Positions 39,197 through 49,741 of a stretch of 52,369 nt of DNA are shown in pieces. The notes below the pieces were generated by a model. That model was not told the origin of the DNA. It did no database searches and saw only the letters and a list, made by a program, of their open reading frames with translations. This DNA comes from Thermodesulfobacteriota bacterium (lineage in GTDB: Bacteria; Desulfobacterota; WTBG01; CAIYCZ01; CAIRTM01), in assembly GCA_028282925.1 (NCBI GenBank), contig JANQGV010000018.1, positions 1 through 52,369 of the forward strand, in the 5' to 3' direction. Made by a program: the position numbers and the translations under genes. Position 1 is the first letter of the stretch; the number at the start of each line of letters is the position of its first letter.

Positions 39197-42100
39197 ATGG
39201 AAACAATAGTTAAAAGATATTTTTTGATTATTTGTTTTATGCTGCTTGCCGGGTGGTGCATGCCTGACAGTGCGACTGCCAATATTGTTTTCGAGTACCC
39301 GGTTGCGTCAAGCACCGACGACGCCGAAGAGGGTGACGACGGGCCGGGAGCCATTGATATCGACAGCTCCGACCTGGAACTTGCCTGGGACCATAATGAT
39401 TCCACGCGGGCACAGACCATCGGCATTCGCTTTGAAAGCGTCTCAATTCCCAAGGACGCGACCATTCTTGATGCCTATATCCAGTTTGCCTGTGACGAGG
39501 GCGACAAAAACCGGAATCCCTTTGACGTGACTATTTCGGGCGAGGCTTCCGATAATGCCGCAACCTATGCGGCGGTGGGCTATAATATTTCATCGCGTGC
39601 AAAAACAGCGGCAACAGTTACCTGGCAGGACATCCCCGACTGGACGTCCGAGCACGCCATGGGCACGGACCAGCGCACCCCGGACCTTACGGAAATTATC
39701 CAGGAGATACTCTCCCGTGAGGGCTGGGTATCGGGCAACAGTATTGCATTTGTTCTTGAGGGTGCCGGCACCCGTACGGCAGAATCCTTTGACGGAGCGG
39801 CCGACCACGGCAATCCCGTGCTTGCCCCGACCCTGGTTATCGTGCTGCCCTCCGAGGAAACCTACCGGGTTTCATCAAGCACCGATGATGCCGAGGAGGG
39901 TGATGATGGTCCGGGTGCTATCGATATCGACAGCTCGGACCTGGAGCTTGCCTGGGACCATGATGACCCTGCCCGGGCACAGACCGTCGGCATTCGTTTT
40001 TCAGATGTAACCATTCCAAAAGATGCGCAGATATTGAGCGCATATGTTCAGTTCACCTGCGACGAAGACGATAAAAACCGTAATCCGCTAGCGTTGACCA
40101 TTTCAGGCGAGGCGGCCGATGATGCCGATATCTTTACCACTGACGCGTACAATGTCTCCGGGAGAACCAGAACAGCGACAACGGTTGCATGGAGCTCCCC
40201 CGCCGACTGGACGGTAGAGCATGCCGCCGGGCCCGACCAGCGCACACCCGATATTTCGCCGATTCTGCAGGAGATCATAGATCGAGACGGGTGGATGGAA
40301 GGGAACGCTCTGGCGCTGATTTTTGAGGGAATCGGGACCCGTACGGCGGAATCCTTTGACGGAGCCTCAGACCACGGTGACCCGAATCTGGCTCCCGAGC
40401 TTGTAGTGGTTTTCGATGGAATACAGGCCACTTCGTCGCCCTCTACCGGCAGATACCGCCTGGTATGGAACGATGATCCCGCTGCAACCATGATGATTGC
40501 CTGGGACCAGTTCCGCGGTTCAAACCCCGCCGTGTATTACGGTACCGACGACTTCGGACAAAACTGGGAATCCTATCCCGCTTCACAGTCCCCCACCCGG
40601 ATCGAAACATACCGGGGTATGAACAACCATTTCGCCAAGCTGAACGGCCTGCTGCCCGACACGGCATACTATTTTGTGATCAAGGACAGTGTCGGGATCA
40701 GCGAGCGGATGTGGTTCAAGACCGCGCCGGACACACCGCAACCGTTTACCTGTATTGTAGGCGGTGATAGCAAAAGCAGCGGCGCTCCCCTGGAGGCGGG
40801 GCGTAATTCCAACCGTATGGTGGCTAAGCTCAGGCCGCTGTTCGTTCAATACAACGGCGACTTCATCTCCGGCGACGGCACAAGCGATTTTGGGTGGCAG
40901 CAATGGTTTGATGACTGGGCTGCGCAGACAAAATCGTCCGACGGCCGGATGTATCCGATTGTGCCTGTGCACGGTAATCATGAAAACGGCGATTTAACGG
41001 TGCTGCACAAACTGTTTGACGTGCCGTATCAGAACGGCAATATGGCGAATAACTACTACAGCCTGAATATCGGCGGCGACTTCCTGCACCTGACCCTTCT
41101 CAATACAGAAATCGAGGAAGGCGGAGACCAAAGAACATGGCTGGAGCAGGATCTCATTGCGCACCAGGACTATACGTTCAAGTTTTCAGGGTATCACAAG
41201 CCTTTTCATCCGCATACGTCCGGCAAGGCTGAAAACGAATACCAGTATGAGCAATGGGCACAGCTTTTCTATGATTACGGCATGACCATTTCATTTGATG
41301 CCGATTCTCATATGCATAAAATTACCTTCCCGGTGCGTCCCTGTGAATCCGCTGAACCCGACTGCTTCCAGGGCTTTGTTCGTGATGATGAAAACGGTAC
41401 TCTTTTTGCGGGTGAAGGAAGCTGGGGCGCATGGTCGCGGGACGCCGACGATGATAAGCCCTGGACTCTTTCCAGTACAAAAATGCAGCAGTTTAAATGG
41501 GTGCACCTGTACCCTGCAACCGAAGGGGAACCCGACAGAATTGAAATCAGAACCGTTGTAACCGGAACGCACGGCCCCAGCGGTGAACTGATCGACCATG
41601 TCGCCATTACAGGAGAAAACACCGAAGCGGATGTTTTTGCCGTTCCCGAAAACATCACCCTTGTTGATATCCCCTTCTACGGCACGGTTGTTCATTATCC
41701 GTTTCAGGCTGTAGAAGGCAATCCTCCGGTGGTCCCGACGGGACTGAACGGTATTGCGACAAGCTATACCGATATCGAGCTTTCATGGATCTATGTGCAG
41801 GACCCCGCCTGGCCGGCATCTAAACTGGAGTTGCAGCGTAAGACCGGCGTCGACGGTGAATGGCTGGATATTTTCCGTAGTATTGCGCCGGAACAAACGT
41901 CCTTCAGTCAGGATAACCTCAATGACGGAACCGAGTATTCATACCGTATCAGAGCCCGTAACCTTTTTGGAACCTCCGACTGGTCGAATATCGCCGTGGT
42001 TGCAACCCCGCTGGACGAACGGGTACGGGCCGAATTTCAACAGGGTGTCGACGGGTATACCGGCACCACCGTGGTCGAGATCAGCGAGATGCACCCGGAT

Positions 42101-42886
42101 GTTTCAAATAACAGTTCGGACACCGTCACCGTTGACCGTAACAGTAACGACCCGAATGTCGTCGGTGACCGTTATATGGTGCTGATGCACTTCGATACTA
42201 TTTTCGGTCCCGCTGCAATACCGGCTGATGCAGAGATATCGCAGGCCTTGCTTCGGCTGCGTACCTTCAACAGCAGCAACAGCACTATCGGTTTGTACCG
42301 GATGCTCACGGGCTGGTCATCTGTTGCCACCTGGAATCTTATGATTGACGGTGTTGAAGCCGACGATGTTGAAGCGGTCGGCGTTTCCGACGATTATCTG
42401 GCTGCGCCGAAAAAGGGCAATTATCACACGCTTGACGTTACCGACTCGCTGCTCGCCTGGCAGGATGATACGCTCATGAACTTCGGATGGGTATTCATAA
42501 GCGACGGCAGCGACGGATGGGACTTTTGTACGCCTTTATGGTCCATTGAGGAACAGCGTCCCCTGTTGACCGTGTATTATGAACCGACAGAGCCTGTATG
42601 CAGTATTCTCAGGGTTTCGCCCGGCCGCGTACGGATCGGCTCCGGGGAGACCACCCTGCGGATGGTGATCTTCGGTGACGATACGGCTGCTTTTACCCAT
42701 GATTCGATTGTTGCATTCGGAACGGACAAGATTGAGGTTACATCCACCAGGGCTCTCAACAGGAAACGTCTGCAGATCAGTGTTTCAATATCTCCCGATA
42801 TCGAACCGGGCAGATACAGCCTGACCGTTGACGAATGTGTGGGTGAAGACGTGCTGGTGATTTCACAAAGGCGCGCACGGCGGTAA
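39197..42886 (+). CDS. Large secreted purple-acid-phosphatase-like metallophosphoesterase with duplicated N-terminal domain, FN3 and DNRLRE-like domains
   Basis: CIVGGDSKSSG...VQYNGDFISGDG...VPVHGNHENGDL metallophosphoesterase motifs; two ~185-aa N-terminal repeats. Confidence 0.83.
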   Translation: METIVKRYFLIICFMLLAGWCMPDSATANIVFEYPVASSTDDAEEGDDGPGAIDIDSSDLELAWDHNDSTRAQTIGIRFESVSIPKDATILDAYIQFACDEGDKNRNPFDVTISGEASDNAATYAAVGYNISSRAKTAATVTWQDIPDWTSEHAMGTDQRTPDLTEIIQEILSREGWVSGNSIAFVLEGAGTRTAESFDGAADHGNPVLAPTLVIVLPSEETYRVSSSTDDAEEGDDGPGAIDIDSSDLELAWDHDDPARAQTVGIRFSDVTIPKDAQILSAYVQFTCDEDDKNRNPLALTISGEAADDADIFTTDAYNVSGRTRTATTVAWSSPADWTVEHAAGPDQRTPDISPILQEIIDRDGWMEGNALALIFEGIGTRTAESFDGASDHGDPNLAPELVVVFDGIQATSSPSTGRYRLVWNDDPAATMMIAWDQFRGSNPAVYYGTDDFGQNWESYPASQSPTRIETYRGMNNHFAKLNGLLPDTAYYFVIKDSVGISERMWFKTAPDTPQPFTCIVGGDSKSSGAPLEAGRNSNRMVAKLRPLFVQYNGDFISGDGTSDFGWQQWFDDWAAQTKSSDGRMYPIVPVHGNHENGDLTVLHKLFDVPYQNGNMANNYYSLNIGGDFLHLTLLNTEIEEGGDQRTWLEQDLIAHQDYTFKFSGYHKPFHPHTSGKAENEYQYEQWAQLFYDYGMTISFDADSHMHKITFPVRPCESAEPDCFQGFVRDDENGTLFAGEGSWGAWSRDADDDKPWTLSSTKMQQFKWVHLYPATEGEPDRIEIRTVVTGTHGPSGELIDHVAITGENTEADVFAVPENITLVDIPFYGTVVHYPFQAVEGNPPVVPTGLNGIATSYTDIELSWIYVQDPAWPASKLELQRKTGVDGEWLDIFRSIAPEQTSFSQDNLNDGTEYSYRIRARNLFGTSDWSNIAVVATPLDERVRAEFQQGVDGYTGTTVVEISEMHPDVSNNSSDTVTVDRNSNDPNVVGDRYMVLMHFDTIFGPAAIPADAEISQALLRLRTFNSSNSTIGLYRMLTGWSSVATWNLMIDGVEADDVEAVGVSDDYLAAPKKGNYHTLDVTDSLLAWQDDTLMNFGWVFISDGSDGWDFCTPLWSIEEQRPLLTVYYEPTEPVCSILRVSPGRVRIGSGETTLRMVIFGDDTAAFTHDSIVAFGTDKIEVTSTRALNRKRLQISVSISPDIEPGRYSLTVDECVGEDVLVISQRRARR

Positions 42887-42916
42887 ACTACGCCTACTAT
42901 ACAAAAAATATCCAAG

Positions 42917-42957
42917 ACAACAAAGCAGGACTGTGTACTCAGTCCTGCTTTGTTTTT
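42917..42957 (+). terminator. Intrinsic terminator after phosphatase cluster
   Basis: AAAGCAGGACTG-TGTACT-CAGTCCTGCTTTGTTTTT. Confidence 0.9.
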
Positions 42958-43265
42958 GGTGGTAAACAGTGCGTCCGTCATGCAGTATGATGGTCAAGGT
43001 GAAGGGGGACACCTGGACACATGCGGCAGCATAGGGGAGGATTTGACGTGATACGGTGGGAACGGCCTTGGCCGCCGTAAAAATCGGTATGCCGGTATAA
43101 CGTGCTGTTCGCCCTTAAGGGTGCTCCTGCCCCGGAGTGCATGCTTACCATAGGTTGTCGTGATTTGTAAGGTGTATGACTTGAAACGCTCGACTTAAAT
43201 CCGACAGTTGTTTGGTGAAACCTTTCTAGTCTCCAGCCTTTTTGCACTGGAAAACGATGTCTCGT

Positions 43266-44219
43266 TCAGTCAATATAATGGACCGTGTGGGTTACCTTTT
43301 CCGGTGAAACGGTGACCAGAACATAATTATGCCTGCTGATTATGCCCTCACGGTTCTTTTTAAAAGCACTGTCGCAGGTGTTTCCGCCGCCTGCCTGGAT
43401 ATAGGTAACGTTTTGAAAGCAGGTTTCGCCGTACCCATGAATATGGCCGAAAAAGACGCGGGCAATGCGTTCCGCGTTTTGTGTTATCGTGTTGATGAAA
43501 TTTTCGCCGTTTCGTTTAAAACAGTAGAAATCAAAAGGAGGGACTGGCGGAGGGATATGCATGACGATAAAATTCCGTTCGCTTTGCCGGATCAGGGTTT
43601 CAATGTATGAAATCATTTGCATATCGATGCCGCGCCCGAGCCTGAAAGCATAGTCATCGCTGGGGAGTTCGGCAAGGTCGACATTGACGCTTCTCTCGAC
43701 ATTGTTCAAAAAAATAAACCGGTTTTCCTGTATATCAAAAAAGAAATTGAGCGGCCCGAACAGATGTGAAAAGCATCTGGCGCCGTAAAGCTCCATATCA
43801 TGATTGCCCGCACACACAACAAATGGGATATCGATCTCGTCAAAAAAATCGATCGTTTTTGTATACTCTTTATACCGGCCGTAATTGGTAAAATCGCCGG
43901 TGTGGACAAAAAAGGCGGGATCATGCACGCTCGCCTGCCGCACAATCTCACGCAAAACGCTGAATCGCTGGTGTGTATCGCCGATCACAGCAAAACTGAA
44001 ATGCTCTTTTCCGGCAAGTGCTTCCTGAATCTGCTGTATTGTCCTGATGTTCCGGTTGGAAGGAGCGTGTAACAGCTCATCCTTTACATGCTGGCGCTCT
44101 GCATCCTCACTCCAGGAGTCCCAGGCTTCATATCCCGCCACCAGCACTGCCGGGAATACAATGATAAGTATGAACAGAATATATGATTTAATACCGAGTT
44201 TTTTGAGAAAACCTACCAT
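43266..44219 (-). CDS. Membrane-anchored calcineurin-like metallophosphoesterase
   Basis: N-terminal TM, FAVIGDTHQRF, FFVHTGDFTNYG, CAGNHDMELYG, FGHIHGYG; start MVGFLKK with RBS AGAGGCGG. Confidence 0.88.
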   Translation of the reverse strand: MVGFLKKLGIKSYILFILIIVFPAVLVAGYEAWDSWSEDAERQHVKDELLHAPSNRNIRTIQQIQEALAGKEHFSFAVIGDTHQRFSVLREIVRQASVHDPAFFVHTGDFTNYGRYKEYTKTIDFFDEIDIPFVVCAGNHDMELYGARCFSHLFGPLNFFFDIQENRFIFLNNVERSVNVDLAELPSDDYAFRLGRGIDMQMISYIETLIRQSERNFIVMHIPPPVPPFDFYCFKRNGENFINTITQNAERIARVFFGHIHGYGETCFQNVTYIQAGGGNTCDSAFKKNREGIISRHNYVLVTVSPEKVTHTVHYID

Positions 44220-44383
44220 GTGCCGCCTCTTTTCCGTTGATTGCCGAAGGTATCGTGTGATGAACAGGAAAGGGTATTCCCCCGCATCAGCTCCGAAAGT
44301 ATTTTTACTTTTTTTGCTGTGTCCTTGTTGTATCAACAAAGAAAAAAGGGGTGATTAATGTTTGATTAAAATAGTATTAATTT

Positions 44384-44620
44384 GTAGTTCCAAAACAAGC
44401 GAAGCGTTCTGCTGAGGATGCCGTAATCCCCGAATCTACAGGCTGTACTCCCTCCAGCCTCATCAACGTACTACAAAGTACGCTTCTTCGGCTTATGGTC
44501 TGTGCAGTCTGCATCTCCCGGCATTCCAGCACCCTCACGACGAACAATCGCTTGATTAGGAACTAAACGCCTCGTTCCTAAGGGTTTCACCCGCCTGTGA
44601 GGCTTTTCCAGGCGGGAGAG
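44384..44620. repeat. Dispersed intergenic repeat (R2 family)
   Basis: CCAAAACAAGCGAAGCGTTCTGCTGAGGATGCCGTAATCCCCGAATCTACAGGCTGTACTCCCTCCAGCCTCATCAACGTAC resembles 9850-9930. Confidence 0.7.
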
Positions 44621-44651
44621 GCGGCCAAAAAAATGCGAGAATTAGGGGGTG

Positions 44652-46292
44652 CTATTTTCGGTGCTGCTTGTAGTAGTTGATCAGTCCGTTGGTTGACGGG
44701 TCGTGGGAGGAGACCTGCTGGTTATCCTCAAGTTCCGGGATAATGTTGTTTGCAAGTTGCTTGCCCAGTTCCACACCCCACTGGTCAAACGAGCAGATGT
44801 CCCAGATAATACCCTGGGTGAACACCTTGTGCTCATACATGGCGATCAGGGCCCCCAGCGTGCGGGGATCGAGCTGTTTGAACATGATGGCGTTTGAGGG
44901 GCGGTTGCCCTCGAAAACCCGGTGTGGGGCGATAGCGTCGATTTCGGTATCATCTGCCCCTTTGGCCTTCATTTCAGCCCGGACTTCATCAAGGGTTTTT
45001 CCGTTCATCAGGGCTTCGGGCTGGGCGAAAAAGTTCGCCAGGAGCAGCTTGTGATGATTGCCGATGGGGTTGTGGCTGACGGCCGGGGCCAGGAAATCGG
45101 CCGGAACGATTTTTGTGCCGTGGTGCAAGAGCTGATAGAAGGAGTGCTGTCCGTCCGTGCCCGGTTCGCCCCAGATGATGGGGCCGGTGGTGGTGTCTGC
45201 ATCGCTGCCGTCCTGCCGGACGTGCTTGCCGTTTGATTCCATGTCGAGCTGCTGCAGGTAGGCCGGGAACCGGCGCAGGTACTGGTCGTAGGGCAGGACC
45301 GCATGGGTGGGATACTCGAAGAAATTGTTATACAGCACCCCCAGCAGGGCCAGCACAACCGGTATGTTGCTCTCGAAATCGGTGGAACGGAAATGATTGT
45401 CCATGTCGTGGGCGCCTGCCAAAAATTCCGCGAACCCGTCTTTTCCAACGGCAAGCATAACCGGCAGCCCGATGGCCGACCAGACCGAATACCGGCCGCC
45501 GACCCAGTTCCAGAACCCGAACATGTTTTCGGTGTCGATGCCGAACTGCGATACCGCATCGGCATTGGTGGAGACGGCCACGAAGTGCCGGGCGATGTGT
45601 TTCTCATTTCCGGCGGCTTCCAGGAACCAGGCCCGGGCGCTACGGGCATTGGTCATGGTTTCAAGGGTGGTGAATGTTTTGGAGGCGATGATGAACAGGC
45701 TCGTTTCAGGGTTCAGCTTTTTTAGGGTCTCGGCTATGTGGGTGCCGTCGATGTTGGAAACAAAATGGAGCTGCAGATCGGGATGGGCAAAGGGGGTCAG
45801 GGCCTCGGTGACCATGGCGGGCCCCAGGTTGGAGCCGCCGATGCCGATGTTGACGATATCGGTTATGCTCTTGCCGGTGTAACCCTGCCAGGCGCCGCTG
45901 CGCACTTTGTCGGCAAAGGTTCCCATGCGGTCAAGAACGGCGTTGACGTCGGGCATAACATCCCGGTCGTCGACCATAACCGGTGTGTTGGATCTGTTGC
46001 GCAGGGCGGTATGGAGTACGGCCCTGTCTTCGGTGATGTTGATCTTGGCCCCGCTGAACATCTCTTCAATGGCCTGTGCCAGTCCGGCCTCCTGTGCCAG
46101 ACCGGTCAAAAGCGCAAGGGTTTCACCGGTGATCAGGTTCTTGGAAAAGTCGAGCAGTATGCCGCAGGCTTCCAGGTTGAAAGAGGCAAACCGTTCCGGA
46201 TCGTCTGCAAAGAGTTTTTTGAGCGTGGTTCCTTTGAGATCTGCAAGGTGCTTTTCAAGGGCCTGCCGGGCCTGGGAAGCATTTTTGTCCAT
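44652..46292 (-). CDS. pgi: Glucose-6-phosphate isomerase
   Basis: [45 protein letters not shown]. Confidence 0.96.
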   Translation of the reverse strand: MDKNASQARQALEKHLADLKGTTLKKLFADDPERFASFNLEACGILLDFSKNLITGETLALLTGLAQEAGLAQAIEEMFSGAKINITEDRAVLHTALRNRSNTPVMVDDRDVMPDVNAVLDRMGTFADKVRSGAWQGYTGKSITDIVNIGIGGSNLGPAMVTEALTPFAHPDLQLHFVSNIDGTHIAETLKKLNPETSLFIIASKTFTTLETMTNARSARAWFLEAAGNEKHIARHFVAVSTNADAVSQFGIDTENMFGFWNWVGGRYSVWSAIGLPVMLAVGKDGFAEFLAGAHDMDNHFRSTDFESNIPVVLALLGVLYNNFFEYPTHAVLPYDQYLRRFPAYLQQLDMESNGKHVRQDGSDADTTTGPIIWGEPGTDGQHSFYQLLHHGTKIVPADFLAPAVSHNPIGNHHKLLLANFFAQPEALMNGKTLDEVRAEMKAKGADDTEIDAIAPHRVFEGNRPSNAIMFKQLDPRTLGALIAMYEHKVFTQGIIWDICSFDQWGVELGKQLANNIIPELEDNQQVSSHDPSTNGLINYYKQHRK

Positions 46293-46485
46293 TTCTGCGC
46301 CTTTCCTAGTATTAGTATATAATTAATAAAGGATACGTTTTTATTACAGAAAAGCACCGCCGAATACAAGGATAAACAGCATATATTCCATTATTTTTTT
46401 ATATATTTGATTACTTGACTTTGTAAGGCCAGTTGATACAATTGCAGGAAAATTTACCTATTTTTCCACACGTTAGGGTTTCTTA

Positions 46486-48201
46486 ATGGATATGAAAAGT
46501 GCTACATGGCGGATCAGTGATGCACGTCAGGATTTGTGTTCAACGATTTCCGACTCTCTTGATATTTCACCCCTGGTGTCCCGGGTGCTGGTAAACCGGG
46601 GTATTACCACTCCGGAACAGGCCGACCTGTTTCTTTCCGCCAAGCTGGGAGACCTGCATAACCCCTTTTTAATGAAAGACATGCAAAAGGCGGTTGGGCG
46701 AATAGTGCAGGCAGTTAAAAATAAAGAAAATATATGTATTTACGGTGACTACGATGTGGACGGGGTTACCTCTACCACCATCATGGTCGATTTTTTAAAG
46801 TCTGTGCAGGCCCGGGTTTCTTACTATATTCCGAGCCGCATCAGTGAAGGGTACGGCCTTACGCCCGAGGCTATCGGTAAAATACGGCAGGATCGGGTAT
46901 CGTTGATCATAACGGTGGATTGCGGGGTGTCGGACTATGAGGCGGTTACGTATGCCCAGGCAGAAGGTATAGACGTTATTGTGACCGACCACCATATGAT
47001 CCCGGAAAACCCGGCGCCGGCCTATGCCGTGCTCAACCCCAGGCAGCCCGGCTGCGAATTTCCCTTCAAAGGCCTGGCCGGGGTCGGCGTAGCGTTCAAC
47101 GTGCTGATGGCGCTTCGCAAGGCCCTGCGGGAAGAGGGTATGTGGCAGGATGACAGTGAGCCGAACCTGCGGCAGTATCTTGACCTGGTGGCCGTCGGGA
47201 CCATTGCCGACATTGCACCCATGATCGGCGAAAACCGTATCCTGGTTAAAAGCGGTCTGGAAGTGCTTGCCGAAGGTAAACGGCCGGGCATCTCTGCCCT
47301 GAAAACAGTGTGCGGATTGTCGTCGGGTGTGGTTTCCGCTTCCATGGTTGCCTACCGACTGGCGCCGCGCCTGAATGCCCCGGGCCGCATAGCCGATGCG
47401 TCCCTGTCTGTCCAACTGCTGCTGTCCGACGATGTTGAGGCGGCACGGGCACTTGCTGAACAGATTGATGAAACAAACAACCGCCGCCAGCAGGTTGAGC
47501 GTAAAATTTTGTCGGCTGCCAAGGCCCAGTTGAAGGAAGAAGAGGTGCCGGAAGCCATTGTGCTGGCATCGCCCGAGTGGCAGCCGGGTGTGGTAGGGTT
47601 GTGTGCTTCGCGGCTCAGCGAAGAGTTTTTCAGACCGGCTATACTGATTGCCGTTGATGAGGGGCGCGGAGAAGGGCGCGGGTCGGCCAGAAGCGTCGAC
47701 GGCTTTGATATCTACGATGCCATCAAACGCTGCCGGGAGAACCTGATAGCCTTCGGGGGGCATAAGGGTGCTGCGGGCCTTACGGTTGCCGCTGACCGGA
47801 TCGACGGGTTTCGGTCTGCATTCAATGCCATTGTGCGTGATGATTTTGCAGGGCAGGAGCTTACACCCACCCTTGCCATCGATGCTGAAATACCGCTCAA
47901 CCAGCTTTCCACCGGTGTTATGGAGGAAATAGAGAACCTGGAGCCGTTCGGCCCCGCCAATCCGGAGCCTGTTTTCAGCAGCTATGACATAAAGTTTTAC
48001 AGCTCGATGGTTGTGGGCAACGGTCACCTGAAGTTGAAGATCAGGGAAGAGGGGCAGTTCTACGATGCCATCGGCTTCAATATGGCTGCGCGCTATGCCC
48101 TGCAGGATGAAAAGATCAGGCTGGCGTTCGTGCCCCAGTTCAATTTTTTCAGGGGCGAAAGAACGATTCAGCTTAACCTGAAAGATATAAAAAGTATGTA
48201 A
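46486..48201 (+). CDS. recJ: Single-stranded-DNA-specific exonuclease RecJ
   Basis: CIYGDYDVDGVTSTTIM, ITVDCGVSDYEAV, VTDHHMIPE, GGHKGAAGLTV. Confidence 0.95.
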   Translation: MDMKSATWRISDARQDLCSTISDSLDISPLVSRVLVNRGITTPEQADLFLSAKLGDLHNPFLMKDMQKAVGRIVQAVKNKENICIYGDYDVDGVTSTTIMVDFLKSVQARVSYYIPSRISEGYGLTPEAIGKIRQDRVSLIITVDCGVSDYEAVTYAQAEGIDVIVTDHHMIPENPAPAYAVLNPRQPGCEFPFKGLAGVGVAFNVLMALRKALREEGMWQDDSEPNLRQYLDLVAVGTIADIAPMIGENRILVKSGLEVLAEGKRPGISALKTVCGLSSGVVSASMVAYRLAPRLNAPGRIADASLSVQLLLSDDVEAARALAEQIDETNNRRQQVERKILSAAKAQLKEEEVPEAIVLASPEWQPGVVGLCASRLSEEFFRPAILIAVDEGRGEGRGSARSVDGFDIYDAIKRCRENLIAFGGHKGAAGLTVAADRIDGFRSAFNAIVRDDFAGQELTPTLAIDAEIPLNQLSTGVMEEIENLEPFGPANPEPVFSSYDIKFYSSMVVGNGHLKLKIREEGQFYDAIGFNMAARYALQDEKIRLAFVPQFNFFRGERTIQLNLKDIKSM

Positions 48202-48342
48202 CGTTTTGCTTGTTTAAAAATCAGTTTGTATGCTGCAGGTGATGTGCTACTATGCAGGCGCATTATCTGATAGGGAAGAAAAAAATGGCCGGCATGTTCG
48301 GGAATGCTTTCCAGCCAGATAACCCTTAACCTGTGGGCATAT

Positions 48343-48960
48343 ATGAAGAGGTCCAAGGAATCCGAAAAAATTCTTTTACGCCGATGCCTCGAAGGAGACA
48401 GCGAGGCATGGCGTGATTTTGTCTCGCAGTACTCGCCCCTGATTTACTATGTGATCCAAAAGGTGTTGCGTAGTAAATGTCCGGAAATAACGCACACGGA
48501 AATCAATGATCTGCATAACGATATTTTTCTGTCGTTGATGGAAAAAAACGGCCGTAAGCTGCGTCAGTATAAGGGCAAAAACGGCTGTTCCGTGCCGACC
48601 TGGATACGGGTTATCGCCGTACGATCCACCATTGACCACCTGCGCAAAAAAAAGGACATGGTGTCTCTTTCCGATGATGAACCCCGGTATGCCGCAGAGA
48701 AGAAGACCGATCCCACAGAAACCCCGGTGCAGCTTCTGGAAAGCCGTGAAGAGCGGGAACTGCTCAAAGAGCTGATCGACGATCTTGCCCCCAAAGACCG
48801 GCTGTTTATCCGTCTGTTCTATTATGATGAAGTTCCACCGGCGGAAATAGCCAAAATTCTTAAAACAACCCCCAATGCAGTGTACAGCAGGGGTAATTAT
48901 TTACGTGAAAAGTTGAGGGACGCCCTGAAAAAGAAATTATCCAAGAAACAAAACCTGTAG
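48343..48960 (+). CDS. ECF-type RNA polymerase sigma factor
   Basis: Region 2 EINDLHNDIFLSLMEKNGRKLRQYKGKNGCSVPTWIRVIAVRSTIDHLRKKK and region 4 DRLFIRLFYYDEVPPAEIAKILKTTPNAVYSRGNYLREKLR. Confidence 0.88.
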   Translation: MKRSKESEKILLRRCLEGDSEAWRDFVSQYSPLIYYVIQKVLRSKCPEITHTEINDLHNDIFLSLMEKNGRKLRQYKGKNGCSVPTWIRVIAVRSTIDHLRKKKDMVSLSDDEPRYAAEKKTDPTETPVQLLESREERELLKELIDDLAPKDRLFIRLFYYDEVPPAEIAKILKTTPNAVYSRGNYLREKLRDALKKKLSKKQNL

Positions 48961-49020
48961 GCGTCTATTTTTGTAAAAAAATCGGCAAAAAAATTATATG
49001 CATGAGGTGAAATACCGGGA

Positions 49021-49737
49021 ATGACAGCAGATGATACTAAATTAAAATCCATCATTTCTTGGTACTTTACAAACAGGGAGCAGGATGTAGAGGTCTCAAG
49101 CTGCCCTCAGGAGGAAACCCTGTATGATTATCTCAACGGGACCCTTGAGCAGCATATCGAGCACGATGTTGAACGCCATTTGACCCAGTGTGACCAGTGT
49201 TTGCAGACTATTATCGCTATGTCGGCGTTTGCCGAAGAAGCGCCTGAACAGGAACACGTGGAGGTGCCGGACCATCTGCAGCATACGGTGCTGGGGTATG
49301 TTCAGGCCGGGAAGCAAGCGGGCCTTGAACAGTTCTTGAAATCGGCACGCGGGTCACTTGTTTCCTTGTGGGATGAGTTGCGCGGCCTTTTTTCCATGAA
49401 ACAGCCGGAGTTCGTATATGTCCGTGGTTCCCAGAAAGTAATATCCAAGAGCCTGGTGGTTCTCGAGAAAGAGTTTAAAGATGTAAAGCTTGATATCGAG
49501 ATTGAAAAAACGGGAGCCAATGCAACCGATATTAAAATAACGGCAACCGACCCCCGGACCGGCGAGCTTTTCCCCGGGGTGCGGCTTGACCTGCGTGACG
49601 GCAGCCGGGAGCTGGAGTCGTTTTCCGCCGAACACGGTGAAGCGCTTTTCGAGAATATTGTATTCGGCGAGTACACATTAATTGCTTGGGACAATAAGAA
49701 AAAGTTAGGGGAAGTGAAACTTTCTATCAAGGAGTAA
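49021..49737 (+). CDS. Soluble zf-HC2-type anti-sigma-like protein with C-terminal beta-sandwich region
   Basis: HLTQCDQC (H-x3-C-x2-C) zinc motif; immediately downstream of the sigma factor; no obvious TM; C-term GELFPGVRLDLRDGSRELESFSAEHGEALFENIVFGEYTL. Confidence 0.7.
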   Translation: MTADDTKLKSIISWYFTNREQDVEVSSCPQEETLYDYLNGTLEQHIEHDVERHLTQCDQCLQTIIAMSAFAEEAPEQEHVEVPDHLQHTVLGYVQAGKQAGLEQFLKSARGSLVSLWDELRGLFSMKQPEFVYVRGSQKVISKSLVVLEKEFKDVKLDIEIEKTGANATDIKITATDPRTGELFPGVRLDLRDGSRELESFSAEHGEALFENIVFGEYTLIAWDNKKKLGEVKLSIKE

Positions 49738-49741
49738 TAGA

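Noticed and set aside
42978-43247. 89-aa minus-strand ORF between the phosphatase cluster terminator and the metallophosphoesterase
   Set aside because: No domain or RBS I can support; may be degraded repeat/IS material but evidence is insufficient.
46795-48027. 410-aa minus-strand ORF antisense to recJ (and 21941-22987 antisense to glmM)
   Set aside because: No recognisable domains; mirror-frame artefacts of well-supported genes.
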